Positions 1 through 6,636 are shown, counted from the first letter of the stretch. The stretch is DNA of 7,106 nt from Pseudomonadales bacterium (GCA_021295935.1 JAGWBL010000049.1:4386-11491); one strand, 5' to 3'. The notes: generated from the letters alone by a model not told the origin. Numbers and translations are program-made.

Positions 1-346
1 CCAGGGTCACGTGAGCTAGTAGCTCCAAGTCGGCGAACAGGGCCTCGATGTCGAAGGCCAGGATCTCTCCAGGGGACTTCGCGTTGTATGCCGAGAGAAC
101 GATCGAGATCAACCCTCGAACGATGGCGGCATCGCTCTGCATGCACAGCAGCACACGATTCGACACCACATCGAAGTCGACGGCAAGCCATACCAAGCTT
201 TGGCAACCACGAATCAGATTCTGGTCCGTGCATGCTTCCGGCGACATCTCCGGCAGCTGGTCTCCGAGTTCGATGAGGTATTGGTAGCGCTGCTCCCAAG
301 TCTCCAGCACGGAGAGCGTTTCCCGAATGTCCTCGAGGTCCGTCAC
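1..346 (-). CDS. sufE: SufE, sulfur-acceptor protein for SufS (3' end cut by window edge)
   Basis: Translating the minus strand from a GTG at 346-344 gives 115 codons with no stop before the window edge, so the C-terminus lies outside. The protein begins MTDLEDIRETLSVLETWEQR and matches the SufE fold throughout: a YxYLIELG segment (21-28), the D-Q-N-x-I-x-G-C-Q-S-x-V-W block (41-53) holding the persulfide-accepting Cys48, and SDAAIVRGLI followed by a PxxILxFD segment. In the family, this cysteine takes sulfane sulfur from the SufS active-site cysteine and hands it to SufB. The gene starts 8 nt after the sufT stop, so it is very probably the last or next-to-last gene of the SUF operon. The GTG has only a GAGAGA purine run directly against it, a poor ribosome site; translational coupling to sufT is the likely supply. 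SufU is excluded because its zinc-ligand pattern is absent. Confidence 0.93.
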   Translation of the reverse strand, partial: MTDLEDIRETLSVLETWEQRYQYLIELGDQLPEMSPEACTDQNLIRGCQSLVWLAVDFDVVSNRVLLCMQSDAAIVRGLISIVLSAYNAKSPGEILAFDIEALFADLELLAHVTL

Positions 347-354
347 TCTCTCAG

Positions 355-879
355 CTAGAGCAAACCCAGTTCGAGTTGGGCTTCATCGATCATCCTGTCC
401 CGCGTCCACGGAGGTTCGAACACCAGATCGACTTCCACCAGCTCGACATGGGGAACTTGCCCCACCCTCTCTTCGACATCGCGCACGAGCACAGGACCCA
501 TTCCACAGCCGGGCGCCGTGAGCGTCATGGTCACGCTCACGCTGACGTCATCGATCGCCACGTCATAGATCAACCCCAAGTCGACCACGTTCACCGGGAT
601 CTCGGGATCGTGAATGGTCTTGAGGGCTTTCCAAACCTGACTCTTCGACACTGCGCCGTCCGACGGCGCGTCAAATGTCAGTGTCTCCGGCTCGAGTCCG
701 AGAGCGTCCGCATCGGATCCCTCGATTCTCGCCATGTTGCCGCCGAATACAATCGTGTAGGAGCCTCCCATCGCTTGGGTCAACGTCACGAACGTGCCGC
801 GGGGCACCGTGACCTCGTGACCCGACGGAACCACGCGGGCGACAACATCCCGCTGGATAGGCAGGACGCTACGTTCCAC
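355..879 (-). CDS. sufT: SufT, long-form Fe-S assembly factor with DUF59 (MIP18) domain
   Basis: This is a 174-residue protein of the long SufT type. An N-terminal domain of about 75 residues carries the family pattern P-S-G-x-x-V-x-x-P-x-G-T (18-29) and T-Q-x-x-G-G-S-Y-T (34-42). A DUF59 domain (about 80-155) follows, with DPEIPVN at 91-97, DLGLIYDV at 100-107, the TAPGCGM loop with conserved Cys125, and a closing FEPPW at 154-158. DUF59 proteins, including eukaryotic MIP18, act in Fe-S protein maturation; the exact chemistry of SufT is unsettled. The start is a GTG at 879-877, inside the end of sufA (11-nt overlap), and it places the N-terminus where the family normally begins. A GGAG lies 15 nt upstream within sufA, rather far, so translation probably depends on coupling. 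The stop is TAG. Confidence 0.93.
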   Translation of the reverse strand: MERSVLPIQRDVVARVVPSGHEVTVPRGTFVTLTQAMGGSYTIVFGGNMARIEGSDADALGLEPETLTFDAPSDGAVSKSQVWKALKTIHDPEIPVNVVDLGLIYDVAIDDVSVSVTMTLTAPGCGMGPVLVRDVEERVGQVPHVELVEVDLVFEPPWTRDRMIDEAQLELGLL

Positions 880-1225
880 GGAGCGAGAAGCTTTCTCCGC
901 AACCGCAAAGCGTCTCCGCGTTCGGGTTCTGGAACTTCAGGGTCGAATTGAGACCCTCAGTCACCAAGTCGATCTCGGTGCCCTTGAGTAGTTCCGCATC
1001 CTCGGGATCGACGAAGAGCCGGATTCCGAGAGACTCGCCGAAGCAGAGGGATTCCTGCGGTTCGGATTCAACCAGTCCAAGCTCGTACATGAAACCGTTG
1101 CAGCCCTTCTCGGACACGGCAAGCCGCACGCCGACGGCACCTGTGCCGCGAATCCGCGTCCGCAAGTGAGCGACCGCCGATTCCGTCATTGAGATGGATT
1201 CGGGATCAAACGTCTGAACAGGCAT
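869..1225 (-). CDS. sufA: SufA, A-type Fe-S cluster carrier (HesB/IscA family)
   Basis: The 118-residue product has the three-cysteine signature of A-type carriers: Cys42 in EKGCNGFMYELGL and the C-terminal pair Cys107/Cys109 in CGCGESF, separated by the usual 64 residues. These cysteines bind the cluster at the dimer interface. In the family, SufA receives clusters from the SufBCD scaffold and passes them to target apoproteins. I chose the ATG at 1225-1223 because FDPESISMTESA aligns with the ordinary N-terminus of the family. An in-frame ATG at 1282 would add 19 residues with no homologous look. The site before 1225 is weak (CGAGAATC). The gene follows sufS after 111 nt and overlaps sufT by 11 nt. 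SufA rather than IscA is inferred from the SUF context, since the families cannot be split on sequence alone. Confidence 0.95.
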   Translation of the reverse strand: MPVQTFDPESISMTESAVAHLRTRIRGTGAVGVRLAVSEKGCNGFMYELGLVESEPQESLCFGESLGIRLFVDPEDAELLKGTEIDLVTEGLNSTLKFQNPNAETLCGCGESFSLRGT

Positions 1226-1336
1226 GATTCTCGAACTTGTTGATACTCGCGCTTGGACGGGGCCAGTCTCCCAGACAATCATACCGAACGCTCTCTACCA
1301 ACGGTACGGACGGCCTGCCATGCGGAATCATCCCAT
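1226..1336 (-). other. sufS-sufA intergenic gap, possible secondary promoter
   Basis: This 111-nt spacer is the only substantial gap within the SUF cluster. On the minus strand it contains TATGAT (1278-1283), a 5/6 match to the sigma-70 -10 box, about 50 nt before the sufA ATG. No good -35 element stands 16-18 nt before it. A weak 5-bp repeat (TACCG/CGGTA) overlaps the same stretch. No terminator is visible, so sufA may be reached by readthrough from sufS, by an internal promoter, or both. Confidence 0.25.
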
Positions 1337-2539
1337 CTAAAGAAGCAGGTCCCGTGCTACTCCGAGTCCCTTCACAAGTTTCTCCACATCCGAGTCGTCG
1401 TTGTAAAGCGACAGCGATGCCCTTACGCACCCGGGCAGATCCAAGGAAGTCATCAGTGGCTGTGCGCAGTGATGCCCCGTTCTCACAGCAACGCCCTGTT
1501 GGTCAAGAATCGTGCCGATATCGCTATGATGGACGCCCTCGAGGTTGAAGGACACGATGGGAATGTTGCTCGTTGCCGACCCGACGAGCTGCACGCCTCC
1601 CAATTCATCCAGGCGCGTTCGAAGCAGGTCTGTCAGCCGAGACTCGTACGCAAGGACCTCCTCTCGATCCAGGCTTTCGAGAAACTCCAGCGCGGCGCCC
1701 AACCCGATAGCTCCGGCGATATGCGGGGTCCCGGCTTCGAATCGGTACGGCGGCGCTTGGGGAGTGAACCCGTCGAGGCGGACCGTCTCGATCATCTCCC
1801 CTCCTCCCTGCCACGGACCGAGCGTCTCCAGAAGTTCCTCGCGCCCCCAAAGGACTCCAGTGCCTGTTGGCCCGTAGGCCTTGTGGGAAGAAAACGCGTA
1901 GAAGTCGCAGCCCAATCCGGTCACGTCGACACAGAGGTGCGGCACGGCCTGAGCTCCGTCAACCAACAGTAGAGCGCCATGGGCCTGCGTGATGTCGGCG
2001 ATGTCTCGCACCGGATTGACGATGCCCAGCACGTTGGAGACGTGGGCAACAGCCACCACGCACGTGCGGTCCGAGACGTTTCTCGCCAGCGCCACCATGT
2101 CCAGCTCGCCCGAAGCGGTCAGGGGCACCGCACGAACCGTCGCGCCCGTACGCTCGGCCGCCATGTGCCATGGCACCAAGTTGGAATGGTGTTCCATCGT
2201 CGTGACGACGATGTCGCGCTCCGGCCCCAACGAAGGCACGAGGCAGTTCGCCACAAGGTTGATCGACTCGGTGGTTCCTCGGGTCCAAACCACCTCGTTC
2301 GGCTTCCGGTTGCCGATGTGGCGTGCCACGGTCGCACGCGCCCGCTCGAACATCTCCGTGGCGTCAGCGCCGAGCTGGTGGGTTGCTCGGTGGACATTGG
2401 CATTGAACTCTCGGTAGTGTGAGTGCATTGCATCCAGCACCACCTGCGGTTTTTGGGAAGTTGCCGCGTTGTCCAGGTACGCGACGGCATCCCTAGCTCT
2501 CAGGAGCGGAAAGTGATGGCGCCAAGGACTCATGGACAC
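1337..2539 (-). CDS. sufS: SufS, group II cysteine desulfurase (PLP-dependent)
   Basis: SufS converts L-cysteine to L-alanine and leaves a persulfide on its own cysteine for SufE. The 400-residue protein carries the class V aminotransferase / NifS-like fold: YLDNAATSQKP (21-31), EVVWTRGTTESINLV (82-96), MEHHSNLVPW (115-124), the PLP-contacting LVDGAQ (192-197), the Schiff-base Lys220 in SSHKAYGPTG, RFEAGTP (266-272), and the catalytic Cys358 in RTGHHCAQPLM. The short RTGHHC loop marks it as group II (SufS/CsdA) and not IscS/NifS. The first candidate start is GTG at 2539, with GGGA five nt upstream. An ATG two codons later (2533) is equally compatible and changes only two residues. It begins 12 nt after sufD and ends in TAG. 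The neighbouring sufE supplies its partner. Confidence 0.96.
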   Translation of the reverse strand: MSMSPWRHHFPLLRARDAVAYLDNAATSQKPQVVLDAMHSHYREFNANVHRATHQLGADATEMFERARATVARHIGNRKPNEVVWTRGTTESINLVANCLVPSLGPERDIVVTTMEHHSNLVPWHMAAERTGATVRAVPLTASGELDMVALARNVSDRTCVVAVAHVSNVLGIVNPVRDIADITQAHGALLLVDGAQAVPHLCVDVTGLGCDFYAFSSHKAYGPTGTGVLWGREELLETLGPWQGGGEMIETVRLDGFTPQAPPYRFEAGTPHIAGAIGLGAALEFLESLDREEVLAYESRLTDLLRTRLDELGGVQLVGSATSNIPIVSFNLEGVHHSDIGTILDQQGVAVRTGHHCAQPLMTSLDLPGCVRASLSLYNDDSDVEKLVKGLGVARDLLL

Positions 2540-2551
2540 CGCGTTCCCAAT

Positions 2552-3676
2552 CTAAACGCAGAGAATGGCGCGTTCGCGCTTGTCGCGCGTCACTGCCTTC
2601 AGGAATGCATCCACCAGCAGCGCGGCGGCCCTCTGTCGAGCCACACCTCTCGAGCGCAGATAGAACATCGCTTCCGTGTCAAGCTGGCCGACCGTAGCTC
2701 CGTGCGAGCACTTCACGTCGTCCGCGTAGATCTCCAGCTCCGGCTTCGTGTATGCCTGGGACGCCAGCCCATCAATGAGATTTCGGTTCACCAGTCCCGC
2801 GTCAGTCCGTTGAGCGTGCGGCGCTATCCAGATCCGGCCGCCGAACACCGAGCAACCGCCGTTGCTGACCGCGCCATGGAACCGCTGCTTGCTGGTCGTG
2901 TCGGGAGCGGCATGGTCCAAGATCACCTGGAAGTCGACGTGCTCATCCGCCCCCAGTCGCCAACCGCCGATGGCACGGCACTCGGCCCCGCGTCCCTGAA
3001 GCCGAATCCAGATGTCGTTGCGCCGGTTCGCGCCTCCCCTTGAGTGTTGTCGAAGCTCGTACTGGGCTTCCTCGCCCACATCCACGGTGAGCATGTTGTA
3101 CTCGTCCCCCTGGCTCACCGGGTGCAGCCGAAACTGGCGCAAGCGGGATCCCCTCCTAAGCACACATGCGAGGAAACCGCAGGCGACCGCCTCGTGTTCG
3201 ATCAGATCCGCCTCGGCTCCGGCCTCCAGCACGACCAGGCCAGCTGTTGGCGCTGACCCCTCGCCCCTCCGGCGAAGATGGATCGTGGCGTTCGCCTCGC
3301 GATGGACGACGACCACCGTGCAGGCGTTCAGGCAGGCAAGCGCGAGCGATGCCATCGGCAGGCGTGTCAAGTCCAAATCGTCCAGCACGTGGCTCTGGAA
3401 GAGCCGGCTTGCTTCCGCGTCAGGCAGATCGATCGGGGTTGCCCGATCCGCTGTGAGTCTCATGCAAGGTTCCGAGTCGTGGTGGCAGATGTTCTCGATG
3501 AACACCGACGGATTCGAGTACTTCCAACCCTCGTGCCTCCTTCTCGTCGGAAGTCCGCTCGCCTGCAATTGTCGCAGCAGTCTGGAAGTGTCGATTCCCA
3601 AACCGCTCGCAGACGCCGCGTCGAGAGCGCCCAGGATCTTGTCGTGTCTGGCGTCCCGTCTGGCGCGCAGGGTCAT
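2552..3676 (-). CDS. sufD: SufD, Fe-S scaffold subunit (SufBC2D complex)
   Basis: The 374-residue protein is a SufB/SufD-family member placed directly after sufC. The N-terminal part (about 1-100) is variable and shows the GWKYSNP segment (50-56) near the usual R-x-x-x-W-K-Y/R-T/S position. The core is the repetitive beta-helix, and the conserved C-terminal block DDVKCSHGATVGQLDTEAMF has Cys323 and His325. The histidine is the probable counterpart of E. coli SufD His360, which contributes to the nascent cluster site with SufB. SufD also helps iron entry into the complex. It starts with ATG in an ATGA overlap with the sufC stop; GGAG at 3682-3685, five nt upstream and inside sufC, supports this start. 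It ends in TAG, 12 nt before sufS. The short length and the KCSHGAT block separate it from SufB. Confidence 0.95.
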   Translation of the reverse strand: MTLRARRDARHDKILGALDAASASGLGIDTSRLLRQLQASGLPTRRRHEGWKYSNPSVFIENICHHDSEPCMRLTADRATPIDLPDAEASRLFQSHVLDDLDLTRLPMASLALACLNACTVVVVHREANATIHLRRRGEGSAPTAGLVVLEAGAEADLIEHEAVACGFLACVLRRGSRLRQFRLHPVSQGDEYNMLTVDVGEEAQYELRQHSRGGANRRNDIWIRLQGRGAECRAIGGWRLGADEHVDFQVILDHAAPDTTSKQRFHGAVSNGGCSVFGGRIWIAPHAQRTDAGLVNRNLIDGLASQAYTKPELEIYADDVKCSHGATVGQLDTEAMFYLRSRGVARQRAAALLVDAFLKAVTRDKRERAILCV

Positions 3677-4422
3677 GCGGACTCCAACCAGCCGAAGCCC
3701 CGTTCCTCCAGCTCGCCTGCCAGTTCCGGCCCGCCGGAGCTCGCGATTCTGCCGTCAGCCAGCACATGCACGAAGTCGGGAACAACATGGTTGAGCAGGC
3801 GCTCATGGTGCGTCACCAAGATCACGGCTGTGGATTACGACTGGAACGCGTCCACGCACTTGGCGACGAGTTGCACCGAATCGATGTCAAGTCCCGAGTC
3901 GGTCTCGTCCAGCACGGCAAGTGTGGGTTCAATCACCGCAAGCTGGAGGATCTCGTTCCGCTTCCGTTCCCCTCCGGAGAAGCCCTCGTTGACTCCTCGG
4001 CGAAGGAACTGAGGGTCAAGCCCCAACGATTCGGCGGCTGACCGTGCGCGCTTCAAGAAGTCAGCGGCGGAGATCTTCTGTTGTCCCCGAGATTCCCGGA
4101 GAGCATCCACCGCCGTCTTCAGCAACTCCATGTTGGTAAGGCCCGGAATCTCCACCGGAAACTGGAACGCCATGAAGATGCCCTTCCTGGCTCGCTCTTC
4201 CGGCTCCGAATCAAGAATGCTCTCGCCCCTGTAGACCATGTCACCAGCCGTGACTTCGAAGTCTTCACGTCCCGCCAGCACGTTCGCTAGCGTGCTCTTC
4301 CCCGAGCCGTTCGGCCCCATGATGGCGTGCACTTCGCCGAGGTCCACCGAAAGGTCGAGACCCTTCAGTATTGGCTGACCGCCTGCATTGACCCGAAGAC
4401 CTCGAATCTCCAGCAGACTCAA
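3673..4422 (-). pseudogene. sufC: sufC, Fe-S assembly ATPase, interrupted by one in-frame TAA
   Basis: SufC is the ABC-type ATPase that drives SufB-SufD rearrangement during cluster assembly. The frame from TTG at 4422 to TGA at 3673 spans 250 codons, the normal family length, but codon 196 is TAA. Residues 1-195 hold Walker A GPNGSGKST (36-44), the Q-loop FQFP (86-89), the signature FSGGERKR (148-155), Walker B with LDETD (171-175, Glu173) and the D-loop SGLD (176-179). After the stop, still in frame, come ILVTHHERLL with the H-loop histidine (about 205), PDFVHVLADGRI and a typical GGPELAGELEERG tail. No frameshift is needed; one base change would restore it. AAGGAG seven nt before the TTG decides the start. 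If translated as written, the product is a 195-residue protein (4422-3835) lacking the H-loop. A sequencing or assembly error cannot be excluded. Confidence 0.9.
3835..3837 (-). other. Premature TAA stop, sufC codon 196
   Basis: Read on the minus strand, the codons are CAG TCG TAA TCC ACA GCC GTG ATC. Uninterrupted SufC homology runs on both sides with no length change, so a single substitution from a sense codon such as GAA, CAA, AAA, TCA, TTA, TAC or TAT explains it. The base after the stop is T, a context known to terminate efficiently in bacteria, which argues against programmed readthrough. Confidence 0.9.
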
Positions 4423-5906
4423 CCCACGGCTCCTTCCAAGTTGACTTCGAGGAGCTTTCCAGCTTCTACCGCGAATTCCAGGGGCAATTCGCGGAACACC
4501 TCCCGGCAGAAGCCGTTGACGATCATCGACATGGCCTTCTCGGGATCAATCCCGCGTTGCCTGCAGAGAAACATCTGATCGTCGCTGATGCGGGAGGTCG
4601 TCGCTTCGTGCTCGACTTGGGCGTCGGGGCGTCGCGACTCGATGTAGGGAAACGTGTGCGCGGCGCTCTCCGATCCGATGAGCAGAGAGTCGCATTGGGT
4701 GTAGTTGCGCGCGCCTGCCGCCCTGCGGTCCATGCGCACGAGCCCACGATACGCATTGGAGCTTTGGCCCGCGCTGATCCCCTTGGACACGATCGTGCTG
4801 CGGGTATTGCGGCCGATGTGGGTCATTTTCGTTACCGTGTCCGCCTGCTGCCTGTTGTTGGTCATGGCGACGGTATAGAACTCGCCGACACTGTTGTCGC
4901 CCAGGAGCACCACACTCGGATACTTCCAGGTTATGGCCGATCCTGTCTCCACTTGGGTCCAGCTGATCTTGGAATTCCGCCCGCGGCAAGCCCCTCGCTT
5001 GGTAACGAAGTTGTAGATGCCGCCGTTGCCTTCGGCATCGCCCGGATACCAGTTCTGGACGGTGGAGTACTTGATCTTCGCATCGTCGAGCGCTATCAAC
5101 TCGACCACCGCAGCGTGAAGCTGGTTCTCGTCACGCATCGGAGCGGTGCAGCCCTCGAGATAGCTGACGGACGCCCCTTCCTCCGCGACGATGAGCGTGC
5201 GCTCGAACTGGCCAGTGTTGCGAGCGTTGATGCGAAACACGGTCGACAGTTCCATCGGGCATTGAACACCCTTGGGCACGAACACGAACGACCCGTCCGA
5301 GAAGGCGGCGGAGTTCAGGGCGGCGTAAAAATTGTCGCGCCGCGGCACAACGGTGCCCAAGTACTTCCGAACAAGTTCCGGGTGCTCCTCCACGGCCTCC
5401 GAAAACGGGCAAAAAATCACTCCGTGTTCCCGGAGCGTCTCCTGAAAGGTGGTCGTGATCGAAACGCTGTCGAAGACCGCGTCCACCGCAACGGCACTCG
5501 CTGGCTCCTCCTCGACACCAGCCAGGAATGCCCGCTCATGCAAGGGGATTCCCAGCTTCTCAAACGTCTCGAGCAGTGCTGGATCCACTTCCTCGAGGCT
5601 CTTCGGACGGTCTCCCTTGGGAGCCGAGAAGTAGGAGATCTCCTGGAAATCGATGCGCGGAAAGTTGACATGCGCCCAGCGCGGTTCCGTCATCTCCGTC
5701 CAGCCGCGATACGCCTCGAGCCGCCAGTCGAGCAACCACGACGGCTCGTTCTTGCGCTGGCTGATTGCCGCCACAACCGCTTCGTCAAGCCCAGGCGGAA
5801 ACGTCTCGGACTCAACTTCGGTGACAAATCCTGCGGCGTATTCCCTGGTGGAGAACTCGGACGGGTGCGGACTTACTGGGTCCGTATCCACTGCTTCTGA
5901 GGGCAT
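4419..5906 (-). CDS. sufB: SufB, Fe-S scaffold subunit (SufBC2D complex)
   Basis: This is the scaffold on which the nascent Fe-S cluster is built, using sulfur delivered by SufE and energy from SufC. The 495-residue length fits the family. Landmarks include WLLDWRLEAY (57-66), the long N-terminal helical region, FVFVPKGVQCPMELSTVFRI (207-226), VQNWYPGD (283-290), the central beta-helix with SWTQVETGSAITWKYPS (315-331), NYTQCDSLLIG (401-411) with Cys405, and VEHEATTSRISDDQ (431-444) with Glu434. The two residues fall at the same numbers as the cluster-site Cys405 and Glu434 of E. coli SufB. It is the first gene of the cluster, begins with ATG at 5906 with only a weak GGAA about 10 nt upstream, and its TGA overlaps the TTG of sufC. 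The 276 nt before it hold no regulator gene. Confidence 0.97.
   Translation of the reverse strand: MPSEAVDTDPVSPHPSEFSTREYAAGFVTEVESETFPPGLDEAVVAAISQRKNEPSWLLDWRLEAYRGWTEMTEPRWAHVNFPRIDFQEISYFSAPKGDRPKSLEEVDPALLETFEKLGIPLHERAFLAGVEEEPASAVAVDAVFDSVSITTTFQETLREHGVIFCPFSEAVEEHPELVRKYLGTVVPRRDNFYAALNSAAFSDGSFVFVPKGVQCPMELSTVFRINARNTGQFERTLIVAEEGASVSYLEGCTAPMRDENQLHAAVVELIALDDAKIKYSTVQNWYPGDAEGNGGIYNFVTKRGACRGRNSKISWTQVETGSAITWKYPSVVLLGDNSVGEFYTVAMTNNRQQADTVTKMTHIGRNTRSTIVSKGISAGQSSNAYRGLVRMDRRAAGARNYTQCDSLLIGSESAAHTFPYIESRRPDAQVEHEATTSRISDDQMFLCRQRGIDPEKAMSMIVNGFCREVFRELPLEFAVEAGKLLEVNLEGAVG
4430..4435 (-). promoter_or_regulatory. Ribosome binding site of sufC
   Basis: AAGGAG on the minus strand stands seven nt before the TTG at 4422-4420. 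It is the clearest Shine-Dalgarno site in the SUF cluster and lies inside the last codons of sufB. It is the main reason for accepting a TTG start, as no ATG or GTG fits the conserved N-terminus (LLEIRGLRV). Confidence 0.7.
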
Positions 5907-6031
5907 CGTTGAGGCGTTCCATTGTACGAAACGCTTTGGTCCTGCACGGAATGCTCAAATGCATCCGAACAACACAGCTCGGAGTCGAGATTCCGTAGCT
6001 GGACGGGCACTTTTGCACAGCGCCCACCGAC

Positions 6032-6045
6032 GGCGGCGCGCCGCC
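6032..6045. repeat. 14-bp perfect GC palindrome
   Basis: GGCGGCGCGCCGCC is a perfect 14-bp palindrome, about 125 bp before the sufB start. It could be an operator half-site pair without a spacer, or a chance product of GC-rich composition. It does not match a binding site that I recognise. Confidence 0.5.
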
Positions 6046-6074
6046 ATTGCGGAGCGGACACGTACATCCTTTGA

Positions 6075-6098
6075 AGTCCACGAAGCTGTGCGTGGACT
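6075..6098. repeat. Inverted repeat, 8-bp arms with 8-nt loop
   Basis: The arms AGTCCACG (6075-6082) and CGTGGACT (6091-6098) are perfectly complementary around the loop AAGCTGTG. There is no T-run on either side, so an intrinsic terminator is unlikely. It lies about 170 bp before sufB, where a leader hairpin or a dimeric-repressor operator is possible. Confidence 0.5.
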
Positions 6099-6135
6099 CA
6101 GTGTGCGTCCGCGCCCATCAATTCACTGTCCCTGC

Positions 6136-6169
6136 AGGTTGTCCAAAGATCGGAGTCTCCGGACAACCT
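6136..6169 (-). terminator. Candidate terminator hairpin after the DUF1761 gene
   Basis: The arms AGGTTGTCC (6136-6144) and GGACAACCT (6161-6169) form a perfect 9-bp stem with a 16-nt loop that can itself fold through GGA/TCC. It starts 13 nt after the DUF1761 stop codon, the position expected for a terminator, and would insulate the SUF operon. The minus-strand sequence beyond the stem (GCAGGGACAG) has no U-tract, so it is not a canonical intrinsic terminator; it may instead protect the 3' end or assist Rho. Confidence 0.4.
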
Positions 6170-6182
6170 TCATGTGCTGTCG

Positions 6183-6575
6183 CTAGCAGACCGCGAACAG
6201 GATGCCGCCCAACGCGGCGAGACCGATCCGGTAGAACGCGTGGATCATCCTCAGGTTGCGAGATGACTTGCAGAACTCGCCGTCTGACACCGACGACGAG
6301 GCAATGAAGCCGACTCCGACCAAGAGCCCGACGCCAAGACCATCCATCCAGTCGGTCACGCCAATTGCGCCGATTACCCAGGCCATCGCAATGCCCATGA
6401 GCAGACTTGCGAAGAACGCCACAAGGTAGGGGCCGGCGGATGGCTTCACATCCTCCTTCGACCAGCCTAGGGCGTTGAGCCACGCATTGCCGAACAGCGG
6501 TCCGTACCACAGATATCCGAGGGCGAACGAACCGATAACGAACACCAAGATCGCCGGCCAGTTCAGTGCTTCCAT
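6183..6575 (-). CDS. DUF1761-type small integral membrane protein
   Basis: The 130-residue protein has four hydrophobic segments, at about 7-25, 49-71, 77-97 and 112-130, and is mostly apolar between short polar loops. The start NWPAILVFVIGSFALGYLWYGPLF, with W-Y-G-P after the first helix, and the helix pairing are characteristic of DUF1761, a family of unknown function. I chose the ATG at 6575 because GGGAG (6585-6589) and GGAG (6580-6583) precede it and because MEALNW matches the usual family N-terminus. The in-frame GTG at 6602 would add nine polar residues upstream of the ribosome site. The stop is TAG. The gene lies 84 nt after the GPP34 gene and could share its transcript. Nothing links it functionally to the SUF system. 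Confidence 0.82.
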   Translation of the reverse strand: MEALNWPAILVFVIGSFALGYLWYGPLFGNAWLNALGWSKEDVKPSAGPYLVAFFASLLMGIAMAWVIGAIGVTDWMDGLGVGLLVGVGFIASSSVSDGEFCKSSRNLRMIHAFYRIGLAALGGILFAVC

Positions 6576-6636
6576 TGAGCTCCACTCCCAAACAGAATCC
6601 ACGGGAGCGACTCTACACCAGCAACGACCGGGTCTC

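Larger units (their letters stand above)
5907..6182. other. 276-nt gene-free region between the DUF1761 gene and sufB
   Basis: No reading frame here resembles a protein on either strand. It must contain the 3' untranslated end of the DUF1761 gene and probably the promoter of the SUF operon. It holds two perfect inverted repeats (6075-6098 and 6136-6169) and a GC palindrome (6032-6045), listed separately. On the minus strand, TACAAT (5921-5926) resembles a -10 box but has no partner -35 and would leave a leader of only a few bases. I cannot name a confident promoter or a recognisable IscR/Fur-type operator. Confidence 0.45.

Noticed and set aside
1226..1282. 19-residue N-terminal extension of sufA from an upstream ATG
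   Set aside because: The extra residues have no counterpart in A-type carriers and no better ribosome site; the ATG at 1225 fits the family.
3420..3806. 128-codon minus-strand frame near the sufC 3' end, considered as a frameshifted sufC tail
   Set aside because: The true SufC C-terminus is in the same frame as its N-terminus after the TAA; this frame gives no SufC motifs.
3278..4012. 244-codon plus-strand frame across sufD and sufC
   Set aside because: Low-complexity, Arg/Ser-rich translation with no family resemblance; it spans two well-supported minus-strand genes.
4557..5900. 447-codon open frame on the plus strand opposite sufB
   Set aside because: It mirrors sufB codon for codon, has no recognisable domain or ribosome site, and is expected by chance opposite a GC-rich gene.
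5921..5926. TACAAT as the -10 box of the SUF promoter
   Set aside because: No acceptable -35 at 16-18 nt, and the transcript would begin almost at the start codon.
5812..6081. Minus-strand frame overlapping the sufB start, considered as a leader or small regulator gene
   Set aside because: No resemblance to a known family, it overlaps the strongly supported sufB N-terminus, and it runs through the GC palindrome.
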